Positions 21,192-31,224 of a DNA stretch of 64,000 nt are shown here, in pieces. The stretch comes from Candidatus Kinetoplastibacterium crithidii. Its GTDB lineage: Bacteria > Pseudomonadota > Gammaproteobacteria > Burkholderiales > Burkholderiaceae_B. The translations under genes and the position numbers were made by a program. Every line of letters begins with the position of its first letter. Position 1 is the stretch's first letter. The notes under the pieces were generated by a model. The model did no database searches and was not told where the DNA came from. It saw nothing but the letters and a program-made list of their open reading frames with translations. Where the stretch lies: positions 1 to 64,000 of the forward strand of contig CP064915.1 of the NCBI GenBank assembly GCA_027557655.1. Reading direction: 5' to 3'.

Positions 21192-21932
21192 TTAATTTAC
21201 TAGTTTTTCAGCTATTTTCAGTGCTTGTTGAAAATCGAGAGTGCCTTCATAAATACTGCGACCAAGAATGGCTCCAGAAATTCCCTCTTCAGCTACTTTA
21301 CATAATTCTTCTATGTCTTTTATAGTTGCTATGCCACCAGAGGCATATACTGGTATTTTGACATTTTGTGCTAAATTAACAGTAGCTTCTATATTGACTC
21401 CGGAAAGCATACCATCTCTTCCAATATCAGTATATATTATTCCGTCACATCCATAATCTTCAAATTTTTTTGCAATATCTATGATATTATGACGTGTAAT
21501 TTTACTCCATCCATCAGTAGCTATTTTACCATCTTTAGCATCTAATCCTACTATAATATGTCCAGGAAAAGCCACACAAGCTTCATTTAAGAAACCGGGG
21601 TTCTTAATAGCTGCAGTTCCAATTATTACATATGAAATGCCAGAGTCTAAATAATATTCAATTGTATTTAAATCACGAATACCTCCACCAATTTGAATTT
21701 CTACATCTTGGTTTACTGATTTTAATATACTTTTGATTTGATTATCATTTTTTGGTTTTCCAACTACTGCTCCATTTAGGTCAACTAAATGTATGCGTTT
21801 GGCTCCATCATTCACCCATTTTTTAGCTATTGTAGTTGGGTCTTCTGAAAAAACAGTAACATCTTCCAAGTTTCCTTGGCGTAATCTAACACATTTTCCA
21901 TCTTTAAGGTCGATAGCAGGAATTAACAACAT
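21192..21932 (-). CDS. hisA: ProFAR isomerase HisA
   Basis: Isomerises ProFAR to PRFAR, the fourth step of histidine synthesis. The 246-residue TIM barrel begins [20 protein letters not shown], with the catalytic Asp in AIDL and the second in YTDIGRDGM, and has [13 protein letters not shown] and [12 protein letters not shown] phosphate loops. Length and motifs are canonical. It is separated from hisH by 44 bases that contain a terminator-like hairpin, unlike the other tight his junctions. Confidence 0.97.
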   Translation of the reverse strand: MLLIPAIDLKDGKCVRLRQGNLEDVTVFSEDPTTIAKKWVNDGAKRIHLVDLNGAVVGKPKNDNQIKSILKSVNQDVEIQIGGGIRDLNTIEYYLDSGISYVIIGTAAIKNPGFLNEACVAFPGHIIVGLDAKDGKIATDGWSKITRHNIIDIAKKFEDYGCDGIIYTDIGRDGMLSGVNIEATVNLAQNVKIPVYASGGIATIKDIEELCKVAEEGISGAILGRSIYEGTLDFQQALKIAEKLVN

Positions 21933-21954
21933 GATATATTATCAATTAATAATT

Positions 21955-21980
21955 AAAAAAAATCTAACATGAAATGTTAG
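21955..21980 (-). terminator. Intrinsic terminator-like hairpin between hisH and hisA
   Basis: On the minus strand the stem CTAACAT-TTC-ATGTTAG (21964-21980) overlaps the hisH stop codon and is followed by A and eight U residues (21955-21962). The stem is only 7 bp and AT-rich, so it is probably leaky. It lies inside the his run, directly before hisA. Confidence 0.55.
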
Positions 21981-22636
21981 GGTTTCCAATTTACAAAATT
22001 GCGATACAAAATTAAACCATTTTTAGAACTTTTTTCTGGATGAAATTGTACTGCAAATATATTGTTAGATATTATTGCACTAGCAAAAGATATCCCGTAG
22101 TCAGTTTCTCCCAATATAAGTCTAGAGTCAACAGGTTTTACGTAATAGCTGTGCACAAAATAAAAATGAGTGTTGTTTGGTATGTCAGTCCATAAATGAT
22201 GATTTTGACATTGTCTTACTCTATTCCATCCAATATGTGGTACTTTCAGAAGCTGATTATTTGATTGTGAACAAATATTATTTTGTGCAAAAATTTTACC
22301 TTTGAATAAATATACATGACCTTTTATTAAAGAAAGACATTTAGTATTATTACCTTCCTCACTAGATTCGAATAGCATTTGTTGGCCAACACATATACCC
22401 ATTACTGGTTTGTTATTAATAGTTTCTTTAACTATTTCTAGTAATCCAGATTTTTCAAGATTCATCATAGAATCAGACATAGCTCCTTGACCAGGAAGAA
22501 TTATTCGATCTGCTTCAGATATATCCTTAGCTTTATTACAAATTTTTATGCTAGCTTCTGGAGCGGCATATTGCAAAGCACGAGCTACAGAATGAAGATT
22601 ACTCATTCCATAATCAATAATAGCAATTTTTGTCAC
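21977..22636 (-). CDS. hisH: Imidazole glycerol phosphate synthase, glutaminase subunit HisH
   Basis: Class I glutamine amidotransferase that supplies ammonia to HisF. Nucleophile Cys82 lies in GICVGQQMLFE; the His199/Glu201 pair lies in FAVQFHPEKSS; the oxyanion strand carries ILPGQGAMSD. At 219 residues it is slightly longer than E. coli HisH (196), with a longer loop around residues 100-130. Its stop codon lies within a terminator-like hairpin. Confidence 0.95.
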   Translation of the reverse strand: MTKIAIIDYGMSNLHSVARALQYAAPEASIKICNKAKDISEADRIILPGQGAMSDSMMNLEKSGLLEIVKETINNKPVMGICVGQQMLFESSEEGNNTKCLSLIKGHVYLFKGKIFAQNNICSQSNNQLLKVPHIGWNRVRQCQNHHLWTDIPNNTHFYFVHSYYVKPVDSRLILGETDYGISFASAIISNNIFAVQFHPEKSSKNGLILYRNFVNWKP

Positions 22637-22665
22637 GACATAACCTTTAGTGAGTTATTTTTTGT

Positions 22666-23259
22666 TTATAAAATACCTTTTGTAGATGGTATTATACCCT
22701 TCATTCTTTCGTCTAAAGACGCTGCTTGTCTTAGAGCTCTGCCAAAACCTTTAAAAATTGATTCACATTGATGATGTGTATTTTGGCCTTTGAGATTATC
22801 TATATGTAAAGTCATAGACGCATGATTTACTAATCCTTGAAAAAATTCCCTTATTAGATCTATATCAAAATTTCCAACACGCGCTCTGGTATAATTTACA
22901 TTATATTCTAGATGAGGTCTTCCAGAAAAATCTATCACTATCCTTGATAGGGACTCATCTAATGGAACATATACGTGGCTATAACGAGAGATTCCTATCT
23001 TATCTCCTAATGACTCTTTAATAGCCATTCCTAACGTTATTCCTACATCTTCAGCAGAATGATGGTCATCTATATAGTTATCACCTTCAGCTTTGATATA
23101 CATATCAATAAGGCCATGTCTGGATATTTGTTCTATCATATGGTCAAGGAAAGGCATATTTGTTTTGATAGATTGTTTGCCTGTTCCATCAATATTTATA
23201 TCTACATTTACCGTTGTTTCGTTTGTTTTACGACATACTTTAGATGTTCTCATAGTCAC
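22666..23259 (-). CDS. hisB: Imidazoleglycerol-phosphate dehydratase (single-function HisB)
   Basis: Manganese-dependent dehydration of IGP to imidazole acetol phosphate. The two metal-binding His repeats are present: [14 protein letters not shown] and [20 protein letters not shown]. The protein (197 residues) is the dehydratase alone; the histidinol-phosphate phosphatase domain found in enteric HisB is absent, as in most bacteria outside gammaproteobacteria. No separate phosphatase gene lies in the window. It sits 3 bases after hisC. Confidence 0.96.
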   Translation of the reverse strand: MTMRTSKVCRKTNETTVNVDINIDGTGKQSIKTNMPFLDHMIEQISRHGLIDMYIKAEGDNYIDDHHSAEDVGITLGMAIKESLGDKIGISRYSHVYVPLDESLSRIVIDFSGRPHLEYNVNYTRARVGNFDIDLIREFFQGLVNHASMTLHIDNLKGQNTHHQCESIFKGFGRALRQAASLDERMKGIIPSTKGIL

Positions 23260-23261
23260 TA

Positions 23262-24362
23262 CTAATTAATTAGGTTTTTTAGAATGTTTAAAAGAATTAA
23301 ATTTTCTTCGAATGTTCCTATAGATATTCTCAAACAATTTTTTAACAAATTATGAGAGTTAGATAGGTTTTTGACAAGAACGCCTCCTTTCTTTATTTTT
23401 TCATATAAATCAGTTGCATCAAATTTATTGCAAATTTTTATGAGTATAAAATTTGCATGTGATGGAAATACAGTTAAAGTGCTAAATTTTTCTAATTCTG
23501 ATTTCAAGAATTCTTTGTTTTTTAAAATTTCTTTGGTTTGTTTATCTAAAATATTTTTATTTGAGATAATCTCCAGAATAGCCTGTTCTGTAAGAATGTT
23601 TATGTTATAGGGAGGTCTTACTTTATTTATTTGATTTATCCAATCATGAGTTCCTGATAAATAACCAAACCTGAGTCCTGCTAAACCTATTTTTGATACA
23701 GTTCTTAAAACAAGAATATTCGGTAATTTAGTAATCATTTGCATCCATGTATGATCTGTAAATGCTTGATATGCTTCGTCAATAATAACTAACCCTGGTG
23801 CATTATCTATGATTTTTTGTACTTCATCATTATTCCATAGGCTACCAGTAGGATTGTTTGGCATAGCTAAAAAGATTACTTTGGGTTTATGCTTCTCTAT
23901 TGCACTAAGCATATCTATAATATTTAGCTGGAAATTATTATTTAATGGTACATCTATAAATTTAGCATGATTAAATTTGGATGCCATTTCAAAATATACA
24001 AATGAAGGCGATGGGGATAAAACAACATCTCCTGGTGAGCAACAACTTTGAATAATGAGCTGTATTAATTCATCTGATCCATTACCAAATAAAACATCAG
24101 CTTCAAGTGGTATATCAAAAGCATGTTTGATGGTTTGAACTAGTTCTTTTTTATTTATTGAAGGATATCTATTAAATGATAATGAACTTATTCTTTTACT
24201 TATTTTTTCGCGCAGTTCATTCGGTAGTTCATATGGTGATTCCATTGCATCTAGTTTAATTAAACCAGATGCATCGTTAATTGGATAAGATGTAGTTTTT
24301 TGTATATCTTGTCTTATAGTATGGAAAATAAAGTCACAAGATTTTTGAAGCTTCGCTGCCAT
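23262..24362 (-). CDS. hisC: Histidinol-phosphate aminotransferase
   Basis: PLP enzyme converting imidazole acetol phosphate to histidinol phosphate. The 366-residue fold-type I aminotransferase has [40 protein letters not shown] and the PLP lysine Lys224 in [16 protein letters not shown]. It lies between hisD and hisB with gaps of 2-3 bases, so it is part of the single run. Family members can also act on aromatic oxo acids. Confidence 0.96.
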   Translation of the reverse strand: MAAKLQKSCDFIFHTIRQDIQKTTSYPINDASGLIKLDAMESPYELPNELREKISKRISSLSFNRYPSINKKELVQTIKHAFDIPLEADVLFGNGSDELIQLIIQSCCSPGDVVLSPSPSFVYFEMASKFNHAKFIDVPLNNNFQLNIIDMLSAIEKHKPKVIFLAMPNNPTGSLWNNDEVQKIIDNAPGLVIIDEAYQAFTDHTWMQMITKLPNILVLRTVSKIGLAGLRFGYLSGTHDWINQINKVRPPYNINILTEQAILEIISNKNILDKQTKEILKNKEFLKSELEKFSTLTVFPSHANFILIKICNKFDATDLYEKIKKGGVLVKNLSNSHNLLKNCLRISIGTFEENLILLNILKNLIN

Positions 24363-24364
24363 AA

Positions 24365-25675
24365 TTATTCTCCATTAATACGATATTGAGCACTTGCTGC
24401 ATGTGCTTGCAAACCTTCTCCCAATGCAAGATCAACGGCTATTTTCCCTAATTCTATAGCTCCTGTTTTAGATACATTAATTAAGCTAGAGCGTTTTTGG
24501 AAGTCATATACTCCAAGAGGAGATGAAAATCGGGCAGTACGTGATGTTGGTAATACATGATTAGGGCCAGCACAGTAATCACCAAGTGATTCCGAAGTAA
24601 ATTTACCTAGAAATATGGCACCAGCATGTTTAATATTTTTTAAAACTATATTAGGGTTTTCTATAGAAATCTCTAAGTGTTCAGGAGCTATTTTGTTGGC
24701 TATATCACAAGCTTCTTCTAGATTTTTTACTTGAATTAGAATTCCTCTATTAGATAAGCTTTTTTTCAAGATTTCTTGTCTAGGCATTTCTGGTAGTAGT
24801 TTATTTATAGCTATTTCTACTTTTTTTATAAAAGATGCATCAGGGCATAGTAATATAGATTGTGCTAGCTCATCGTGTTCTGCTTGTGAAAATAAATCCA
24901 TAGCTATCCATTCTGCTGGAGTTTTTCCATCACATATAATAAGAATCTCACTTGGTCCAGCTATCATATCTATTCCAACAGTACCAAAAACTTTTTTCTT
25001 AGCAGCTGCTACATAGGCATTTCCTGGTCCAACTATCTTATCAACTTGAGGTATAGTTTCTGTGCCATATGCTAGAGCACCCACAGCTTGAGCCCCACCA
25101 ATAGTTAATATCAGGTCCACTTCACATATAGCGGCAGCAGCTAAAACAAGAGGATTCATATAACCATCGGGAGTTGGAGAGGTTATAATTAATTCTGGCA
25201 CTCCAGCTACTTTGGCTGGTATTGCATTCATAAGAACAGATGATGGATAAGCTGCTTTTCCTCCAGGAACATACAAACCGACTTTATCTATTGCTGATAT
25301 TTTTTGGCCTAGCGTTGTTCCATCACTTTCTGTGTATTGCCATGTCTCTATTTTTTGATATTCATGATATTTCCTAATTCTGGCTGCCGACAATTCTAAA
25401 GATTTTCTTTGATTTTTTGGAATACTATCTAATGCTTCTAGCCATTTGCTTTTAGGTATTTCTAGTTCCGTAGATTGTTTTACATTTATTCTATCTAATT
25501 TATTAGTATATTTTATTAATGCTTTATCACCTTGAGTTTTGATGTCTGACAATATAGAATCTACAGTTTGTTCTATAACTTTATCTTCTGTTGAGGTAAA
25601 AGATAACAGTTTAGAAAGTTTCATATAAAAATCTTCTTCACATGAATTCAGATAGTTAATTTTAATCATATTCAC
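24365..25675 (-). CDS. hisD: Histidinol dehydrogenase
   Basis: Zinc-dependent, NAD-linked two-step oxidation of histidinol to histidine, the last step of the pathway. Family hallmarks are [25 protein letters not shown] sequence (about 135-155), [22 protein letters not shown], the zinc and catalytic region [23 protein letters not shown] and [14 protein letters not shown]. It has 436 residues (E. coli 434). The third codon is also Met and may be the true start. Confidence 0.97.
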   Translation of the reverse strand: MNMIKINYLNSCEEDFYMKLSKLLSFTSTEDKVIEQTVDSILSDIKTQGDKALIKYTNKLDRINVKQSTELEIPKSKWLEALDSIPKNQRKSLELSAARIRKYHEYQKIETWQYTESDGTTLGQKISAIDKVGLYVPGGKAAYPSSVLMNAIPAKVAGVPELIITSPTPDGYMNPLVLAAAAICEVDLILTIGGAQAVGALAYGTETIPQVDKIVGPGNAYVAAAKKKVFGTVGIDMIAGPSEILIICDGKTPAEWIAMDLFSQAEHDELAQSILLCPDASFIKKVEIAINKLLPEMPRQEILKKSLSNRGILIQVKNLEEACDIANKIAPEHLEISIENPNIVLKNIKHAGAIFLGKFTSESLGDYCAGPNHVLPTSRTARFSSPLGVYDFQKRSSLINVSKTGAIELGKIAVDLALGEGLQAHAASAQYRINGE

Positions 25676-25710
25676 ATATCCATTTATACTAAAGAATTAA
25701 TATTTTGTAG

Positions 25711-26376
25711 TTAATTACTAGCTTTATAGAAAGCGTTCATCAATGGTTTTAGCTTATCTCCTCTATTTTTTAAAGAAGCTCTATTAACTACTAATCTTGA
25801 AGATATTTGCATTATATCTTCAACAGGAACTAAACCATTAACTCTTAATGTATCGCCTGTAGAGACAACATCAACAATTGCATCCGCTAATCCAACCAAT
25901 GGAGCTAGTTCCATGGAACCATAAAGTTTAATTATATCTACATATACCCCTTTTGCAGCAAAATATTCTCTGGTAAGTTTAACATATTTTGTTGCTACTC
26001 TTAGCCTAGCTCCTTGTTTTACAGCATTTGCATAATTGAAATCTTTGCGAACAGCAACTGATAGTTTACATTTAGCTATATTTAGATCAATCGGTTGATA
26101 TAAACTACCTGGATGTTGCGCAGAATGCTCTATTAATACATCTTTACCAGCTATTCCTAGATCGGCAGCTCCATATTGCACGTATGTTGGAACATCAGAT
26201 GCTCTTAGTATCAAAAGTCTCAAGTTAGGGCTGCTAGTTGGTATAATTAGTTTTCTAGATTTCTCTGGATTTTCCATTACTTGTATGCCAGCATCAGCTA
26301 ACAGAGGCATTGTTTCTTCAAAAATTCTACCCTTAGATAGAGCAAGAGTAATTTGTATATCTGAAGATTCTTTCAT
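25711..26376 (-). CDS. hisG: ATP phosphoribosyltransferase catalytic subunit, short form
   Basis: First committed step of histidine synthesis, joining ATP and PRPP. The 221-residue protein has the periplasmic-binding-protein-like core, with [69 protein letters not shown]. It ends without the C-terminal allosteric domain of long HisG (about 299 residues). Short HisG works only with HisZ, a histidyl-tRNA synthetase paralogue not present here. It follows murA after 3 bases. Confidence 0.95.
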   Translation of the reverse strand: MKESSDIQITLALSKGRIFEETMPLLADAGIQVMENPEKSRKLIIPTSSPNLRLLILRASDVPTYVQYGAADLGIAGKDVLIEHSAQHPGSLYQPIDLNIAKCKLSVAVRKDFNYANAVKQGARLRVATKYVKLTREYFAAKGVYVDIIKLYGSMELAPLVGLADAIVDVVSTGDTLRVNGLVPVEDIMQISSRLVVNRASLKNRGDKLKPLMNAFYKASN

Positions 26377-26379
26377 TCT

Positions 26380-27648
26380 TTATTCCTTTCTAGGTTTTCT
26401 TAGAATATTGGCTCCCAACATTCTAAGTTTTTCTTCCATTTTTTCATATCCACGATCTAAATGGTATATGGATTCTATTATTGTTGTTCCTTTGGCTCCT
26501 AAAGCAGCTATAACCAAACTAGCTGAAGCTCTTAAATCAGTTGCTTTTACAGTTGTACCATAGAGTTTATCAACGCCACGAACTATAGCTTTATTACCAT
26601 CTATAGTAATGTCAGCCCCCATTCTTCTTAATTCAGGTACATGCATGTACCTATTTTCAAAAATATTTTCTGTTATTAAAGATGTGCCATTAGCTATAGT
26701 ATTCATTGCCATAAACTGTGCTTGCATATCTGTAGCTAAACCTGGATATTCACTAGTGTAAATATTTACAGCATTAGGTTTTTTATTCATTTTGCATTTT
26801 AACCAATCATGTCCAATTTCTATTTCTAATCCGGCTTCTTTTAATTTTTTGAGAGTAGAGTTCATTTCATATGGTTTGACATTTACTAGGTTAATACATC
26901 CGCCAGTAGTAGCTAACGCACATAAGAATGTTCCAGCCTCTATTCTATCTGGAGATATTACATATTTAGCGCCATTTAAGTAGTTAACGCCTTCTATTTT
27001 TATGCGTCTCGTACCATGGCCAGTAATCTTAGCTCCCATTTGTATCAGAAAATTTGCTAAGTCTATAATTTCAGGTTCACAAGCTGCATTTTCTATTATT
27101 GTAGTTCCTTTTGCTAAAGAGGCAGCCATTATAAAATTTTCTGTGCCTGTGACAGTGAGCACATCAGGTTTTATGACGGTTCCTTGCAATTTTTTTGATT
27201 TGGCTATTATAAAGCCTTGTTCCATTCTAATTTCAGCACCTAAGGCCGATAAAAACTTAATATGTTGATCAACAGGTCTTTGTCCTATTGAACATCCTCC
27301 TGGTAAACTTATTCTTGCTTCTCCATATCTTGTTAGTAAAGGACCTAGAACCAATATGGAGGCTCTCATAGTTTTTACTAGATCGTAAGGAGCTTCAGTA
27401 TTTTTTATTTTATCTGCTTGAATTTTTATGTGATTGCTTTCTTTTGAAGTTTTTGCACCAAGATGCTCTAAAAGTTTTAGAATAGTTTTTACATCATCTA
27501 ATTCTGGAACATTTTTTAGAAGAATAGGTTCTTCAGTTAATAGTCCTGCGCATAGTATTGGCAAGGCAGCATTTTTTGCTCCAGATACATAGACTTCTCC
27601 ATTTAAGAGTGATTCGCCTACTATATGTAGTTCTTCTGTGGAAATCAT
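26380..27648 (-). CDS. murA: UDP-N-acetylglucosamine 1-carboxyvinyltransferase
   Basis: Transfers enolpyruvate from PEP to UDP-GlcNAc, the first committed step of peptidoglycan synthesis. The 422-residue protein has SGAKNAALPILCAGLL (Lys in the active site), the catalytic-loop cysteine Cys119 in LPGGCSIGQRPVDQH, and the usual tail LRASASLVIAALGAKGTT. The Cys (not Asp) predicts sensitivity to fosfomycin. In relatives bolA lies between the ABC permease and murA; it is absent here. The murA-hisG link is conserved in Bordetella-like genomes. Confidence 0.97.
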   Translation of the reverse strand: MISTEELHIVGESLLNGEVYVSGAKNAALPILCAGLLTEEPILLKNVPELDDVKTILKLLEHLGAKTSKESNHIKIQADKIKNTEAPYDLVKTMRASILVLGPLLTRYGEARISLPGGCSIGQRPVDQHIKFLSALGAEIRMEQGFIIAKSKKLQGTVIKPDVLTVTGTENFIMAASLAKGTTIIENAACEPEIIDLANFLIQMGAKITGHGTRRIKIEGVNYLNGAKYVISPDRIEAGTFLCALATTGGCINLVNVKPYEMNSTLKKLKEAGLEIEIGHDWLKCKMNKKPNAVNIYTSEYPGLATDMQAQFMAMNTIANGTSLITENIFENRYMHVPELRRMGADITIDGNKAIVRGVDKLYGTTVKATDLRASASLVIAALGAKGTTIIESIYHLDRGYEKMEEKLRMLGANILRKPRKE

Positions 27649-27691
27649 TTTCGAGTTGACTGCCTTTATAAATAATTATTTACAAAATAAT

Positions 27692-28492
27692 TTAGTTCCT
27701 AATTTTATAGCCAATTGATAGTAAATATAAAGCATAAGATGCAAGTATGAAAAGCACAGAAATACTAATAATAAAGCTTTGCCAGGGAGAAACATCAGAT
27801 ATATCAAAGAAGCCAAAACGAAAACCGTCTATAACATAAAACACAGGATTGTATAAAGAGACTTGTTGCCAGAATTTAGGCAAATTATGTATAGAATAAA
27901 AGACTCCCGATAGAAATGTAGATGGAACTATTAAAAAGTTCTGGAATACTGATAATTGATCATATTTTTCAGAGTATAGTCCGGCTATTATTCCTAAAGA
28001 ACCCATAATTCCACATGCAATAATAGAAAATGTTATGACCCATAACATATTGCTTGGAAAGATTGGGAATAGTATTAAAGAAATAATCCATACACTTGCT
28101 CCAACAAGTAATCCTCTTGCAACAGCTGCTATTATGTATGCAAAGAAAGTCTCCATAGGTGAAATAGGTGACATTAGCATAAAGATTATGCTGCCTGTCA
28201 TTCTGCTTTGTACTAGAGAGGATGATGGATTGGAAAAAGCATTTTGTAGCATGCTCATCATCATAAGACCAGGTATGATAAAATGAGTATACGGAATAGC
28301 ATCGTATGCTATTTTTTCGCCTAGCACCTGAGAAAAAACTAATAAATATAGTATAGCTGTTGTTACTGGAGCTGCAACAGTTTGAAAGAATACTTTGTAA
28401 AATCTTAATAACTCTTTATGCATAAGAGTTATAAATCCGGATTTCTTTGAATTTATTATTTTTGTTACAATTTCAAATTGTTTGTTTTTCAC
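27692..28492 (-). CDS. ABC-2 type transporter permease (YadH-like)
   Basis: Integral membrane half of an ABC exporter, 266 residues with about six hydrophobic segments and the ABC-2 signature (VFFQTVAAPVTTAILYLLVF, then FIIPGLMMMSMLQNAFSN, and near the end SGVFYSIHNLPKFWQQVSLYNP). It pairs with the ATPase gene 11 bases upstream. The substrate is unknown; relatives in this neighbourhood are annotated only as multidrug or lipid-type exporters. It stands between the mla genes and murA, as in Bordetella. Confidence 0.88.
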   Translation of the reverse strand: MKNKQFEIVTKIINSKKSGFITLMHKELLRFYKVFFQTVAAPVTTAILYLLVFSQVLGEKIAYDAIPYTHFIIPGLMMMSMLQNAFSNPSSSLVQSRMTGSIIFMLMSPISPMETFFAYIIAAVARGLLVGASVWIISLILFPIFPSNMLWVITFSIIACGIMGSLGIIAGLYSEKYDQLSVFQNFLIVPSTFLSGVFYSIHNLPKFWQQVSLYNPVFYVIDGFRFGFFDISDVSPWQSFIISISVLFILASYALYLLSIGYKIRN

Positions 28493-28503
28493 CCTATATC
28501 CTC

Positions 28504-29292
28504 TTAAGTGTTGCTATCAATGTTTTTCTCGTTCATTATTTTTACAAAAGCATCTTCTAGTCCTTGTCCTCCTGCCTTGGATAGAATTTCTTTCGTATAA
28601 TCAAGAGCTACAAGTTTGCCTTCTTTTAATATTGCCAATCTTTTACAAAGAGCTTCAGCTTCCTCTAAGTAGTGAGTTGTTAATAGAATAGTATGTCCAT
28701 AACTATTTAGGCGAGATATGAATTCCCATAAAGTGTGTCTTAATTCCACATCAACACCAGCTGTTGGTTCATCTAAAATTATAACAGGTGGTTTATGAAC
28801 TAATGCTTGTGCTACTAAAACTCTTCTTTTCATACCACCAGATAATGTACGCATATTATCATTTGATTTGTCGCTTAGACCTAGGTTATGTAAAACCTCA
28901 TCTATCCAATCATCATTTTTTCTAAGACCAAAGTAACCTGATTGTATACGTAGAGTTTCTCTTACTGTAAAGAATGGGTCATATAATAATTCTTGAGGAA
29001 CAACACCTAATATTCTTCTTGTTTTATCGTAATCGCTGATTACATCAAAACCATAAATTTTTGCATGACCTGAACTGGGATAAGAAAGCCCAGATAGTAT
29101 AGATATAAGAGTGGTTTTCCCTGCACCATTTGGGCCAAGTAGCCCAAAAAATTCACCTGGTTTTATTTGAAGGTCTATATTTTGTAGAGCTGGTTTGTTT
29201 ATTACTGAATTTTCTTTTTTATTAAAAATAATACAATTTGTAGATTTTTTTTGATATGTTTTTGATATTTTTTCTAGGCTAATGGCTAACAT
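28504..29292 (-). CDS. ABC transporter ATP-binding protein (YadG-like)
   Basis: Cytosolic ATPase of the exporter formed with the permease at 27692. The 262-residue protein has Walker A GPNGAGKTT, signature LSGGMKRRVLVAQALVHKP, Walker B VIILDEPTAGVD and the switch histidine in LLTTHYLEEAEALC. The N-terminus (about 1-35) carries an insert, KKSTNCIIFNKKENSVINKP, that many relatives lack. In related genomes mlaB precedes this pair; only 36 bases separate it from mlaC here. Confidence 0.93.
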   Translation of the reverse strand: MLAISLEKISKTYQKKSTNCIIFNKKENSVINKPALQNIDLQIKPGEFFGLLGPNGAGKTTLISILSGLSYPSSGHAKIYGFDVISDYDKTRRILGVVPQELLYDPFFTVRETLRIQSGYFGLRKNDDWIDEVLHNLGLSDKSNDNMRTLSGGMKRRVLVAQALVHKPPVIILDEPTAGVDVELRHTLWEFISRLNSYGHTILLTTHYLEEAEALCKRLAILKEGKLVALDYTKEILSKAGGQGLEDAFVKIMNEKNIDSNT

Positions 29293-29328
29293 ATGCGTTT
29301 TTATTAAAAATATTTTGAAGTATTTTAA

Positions 29329-29943
29329 TCAATTATCATTCAATTTTTTGATTAAGTTATCTATACCAGATTTGTTAATTTCTTTATTAAACTGTGATCT
29401 ATAGTTTTCTACTAACCAAAGTCCTTCTATGCTTACGTCATATATTTTCCATTTGTTTTCAGTCATAGAAAGCCTATAACCTATTTGTATACTTTGTCCA
29501 TTTGGTTCTTTTATAATAGACTTTGCTATTGTATTACTACAGTCAATCCCTGTCTTATTTACCTGAGTAGACATTGTGGCATTTGGAGAAATTTGTAATA
29601 AAGCCATTGAGTAGGTCTTTATTAATTTTTTACGGAACAGATCTATTAATTCTTCTTTTTGCTCGTTTGTAGCCGTTTTCCAATGACGTCCAGCAGTTAG
29701 CTTGGTCATTTTTTGAAAGTCTACGTGTGGTAGCATATAAATCTTGACGATTTCATTTAGTTTTAATAAGTCAACCTTAGCTGGATCCAATTCTTTTTTC
29801 ATAGCAGATATAGCTTCTTCAGAAACTCTTAGTAAGAATTGATCAGGGGGTTCTAGATAACTAGATTGTGCATAAGCGTTGCAGAAAAAAACGACACTTA
29901 ATAAACTATATAATAAACTTTTCAAGTATTTATCTGTAAACAT
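29329..29943 (-). CDS. mlaC: Periplasmic phospholipid-binding protein MlaC
   Basis: MlaC shuttles phospholipids between the outer-membrane MlaA complex and the inner-membrane MlaFEDB transporter. A signal peptide is seen (YSLLSVVFFCNAYA, cleavage near residue 25). The mature part shows the Ttg2D/MlaC fold markers VDFQKMTKLTAGRHWKTAT, EQKEELIDLFRKKLIKTYS and WKIYDVSIEGLWLVENYRSQF. The 204-residue length fits (E. coli 211). Confidence 0.92.
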   Translation of the reverse strand: MFTDKYLKSLLYSLLSVVFFCNAYAQSSYLEPPDQFLLRVSEEAISAMKKELDPAKVDLLKLNEIVKIYMLPHVDFQKMTKLTAGRHWKTATNEQKEELIDLFRKKLIKTYSMALLQISPNATMSTQVNKTGIDCSNTIAKSIIKEPNGQSIQIGYRLSMTENKWKIYDVSIEGLWLVENYRSQFNKEINKSGIDNLIKKLNDN

Positions 29944-29976
29944 GTTTGTTATACTCTTTTATATTCAAGTGTTTTA

Positions 29977-30678
29977 TTATTCATCATCATATATAATATC
30001 TTCTAAGTTTTCGTGGATCATAATTTCTCTTTTTTTGGAGTAAGCATTTTTTATAAGAGAGTAATGATCAATCGAAATTTCCTTAATAAGATCTGTCATA
30101 TGCATGATTTTAGCACGATAATTAATTATTGATAAAATTGATAGTAAATTATAGTGTTCTGAGTTATATTTTCTGAGAGGATTAAATATTTGATTAATAC
30201 CCATACCCATGAGATCACGTGTGTTGCTTGGTCCTATAAAAGGAATAACAAGGTATGGACCAGGAGGTATGCCCCATTTGCCTAGAGTTATACCAAAATC
30301 ATTTTGTATTTTTTCTGCACCAGACATAGATGCTACATCAAACAATCCAAAAACACCCATTGTTGAATTAAATAAAAATCTTCCAACAGTATTTATTCCA
30401 TCCACTCCTCTTCCTTGAAGAAAACAATTCATAGCAGATTGTACATCGTCTACATTGCTAAAAAAATTATTTACAGATGATTGAACTGCTTTTGGTGTTA
30501 TATAATTGTACGATTTTGCTGCAGGTAATAGGATTGCTTCATCTAAAGAAGAATTTATCTTGTGGGCTGTTCTATTTAGTCTTTCAATATTGTTAAGCAC
30601 AATATTTTTCTGAAAAGAGTTAGTGGTATTACACCCAGATAGCATCAATGATAAGATGACTAACAAAATTTTTGTCAT
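29977..30678 (-). CDS. mlaA: Outer-membrane lipoprotein MlaA (VacJ)
   Basis: MlaA forms a doughnut in the outer membrane that removes mislocalised phospholipids from the outer leaflet. A lipoprotein signal ends in the lipobox LSGC (Cys16), and the residue after Cys is Asn, compatible with outer-membrane sorting. The MlaA core is intact: NFFSNVDDVQSAMNCFLQG, GRFLFNSTMGVFGLFDVAS, FGITLGKWGIPPGPYLVIPF and GPSNTRDLMGM. It has 233 residues and lies between mlaD and mlaC. Confidence 0.95.
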   Translation of the reverse strand: MTKILLVILSLMLSGCNTTNSFQKNIVLNNIERLNRTAHKINSSLDEAILLPAAKSYNYITPKAVQSSVNNFFSNVDDVQSAMNCFLQGRGVDGINTVGRFLFNSTMGVFGLFDVASMSGAEKIQNDFGITLGKWGIPPGPYLVIPFIGPSNTRDLMGMGINQIFNPLRKYNSEHYNLLSILSIINYRAKIMHMTDLIKEISIDHYSLIKNAYSKKREIMIHENLEDIIYDDE

Positions 30679-30716
30679 GAATAACTCACAGTAATTTGAG
30701 CAATTAATAGCTGTTA

Positions 30717-31220
30717 TTAATATTGATTAGCGAAAATACTATTGGATTTGGTTACATCATCCTTTTCTACAAGAAAGTAAAGTAATTTGCTAACTAAATG
30801 TTCTATTGATAAAGCACTTTGAGTATTTATAATTACACCTTTATTTTCTAACATTGTTTCTTCAGCACCTGGAGTTAAGCCTATAAATTGCTCACCTAGA
30901 ATTCCAGAAGTTAAGATTGAAGCAGTAGTGTCAATAGGAAATGGGATTCTTTTATCAATTTCTATAATAACATCTGCTAAAAGAGTTTTATCATTAAATT
31001 GTACCTTTTTTACCCGACCAACTTTGACCCCAGCACTTTTTACTGGAGCATTAGCTTTTAATCCTCCTATGTCTTCAAAATGTGTCGTAATAGTATAGAC
31101 AGAAGAAAATGAAGTAGATCTGCTATTACTAGCATATAACGCTAGAAAAATAAAAGATATAACTCCTATAATAACAAATAGGCCAACCCATACTTCTATT
31201 TTATATTTTTTTGTATGCAT
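30717..31220 (-). CDS. mlaD: MCE-domain lipid transport protein MlaD
   Basis: Inner-membrane-anchored hexameric MCE protein that channels lipid from the MlaFE transporter. The 167-residue protein has one N-terminal membrane helix (about 9-29, WVGLFVIIGVISFIFLALYA). The MCE domain follows, with THFEDIGGLKANAPVKSAGV, GRVKKVQF and ASILTSGILGEQFIGLTPGA. Length is normal (E. coli 183). It lies 4 bases after mlaE. Confidence 0.95.
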   Translation of the reverse strand: MHTKKYKIEVWVGLFVIIGVISFIFLALYASNSRSTSFSSVYTITTHFEDIGGLKANAPVKSAGVKVGRVKKVQFNDKTLLADVIIEIDKRIPFPIDTTASILTSGILGEQFIGLTPGAEETMLENKGVIINTQSALSIEHLVSKLLYFLVEKDDVTKSNSIFANQY

Positions 31221-31224
31221 AAAA

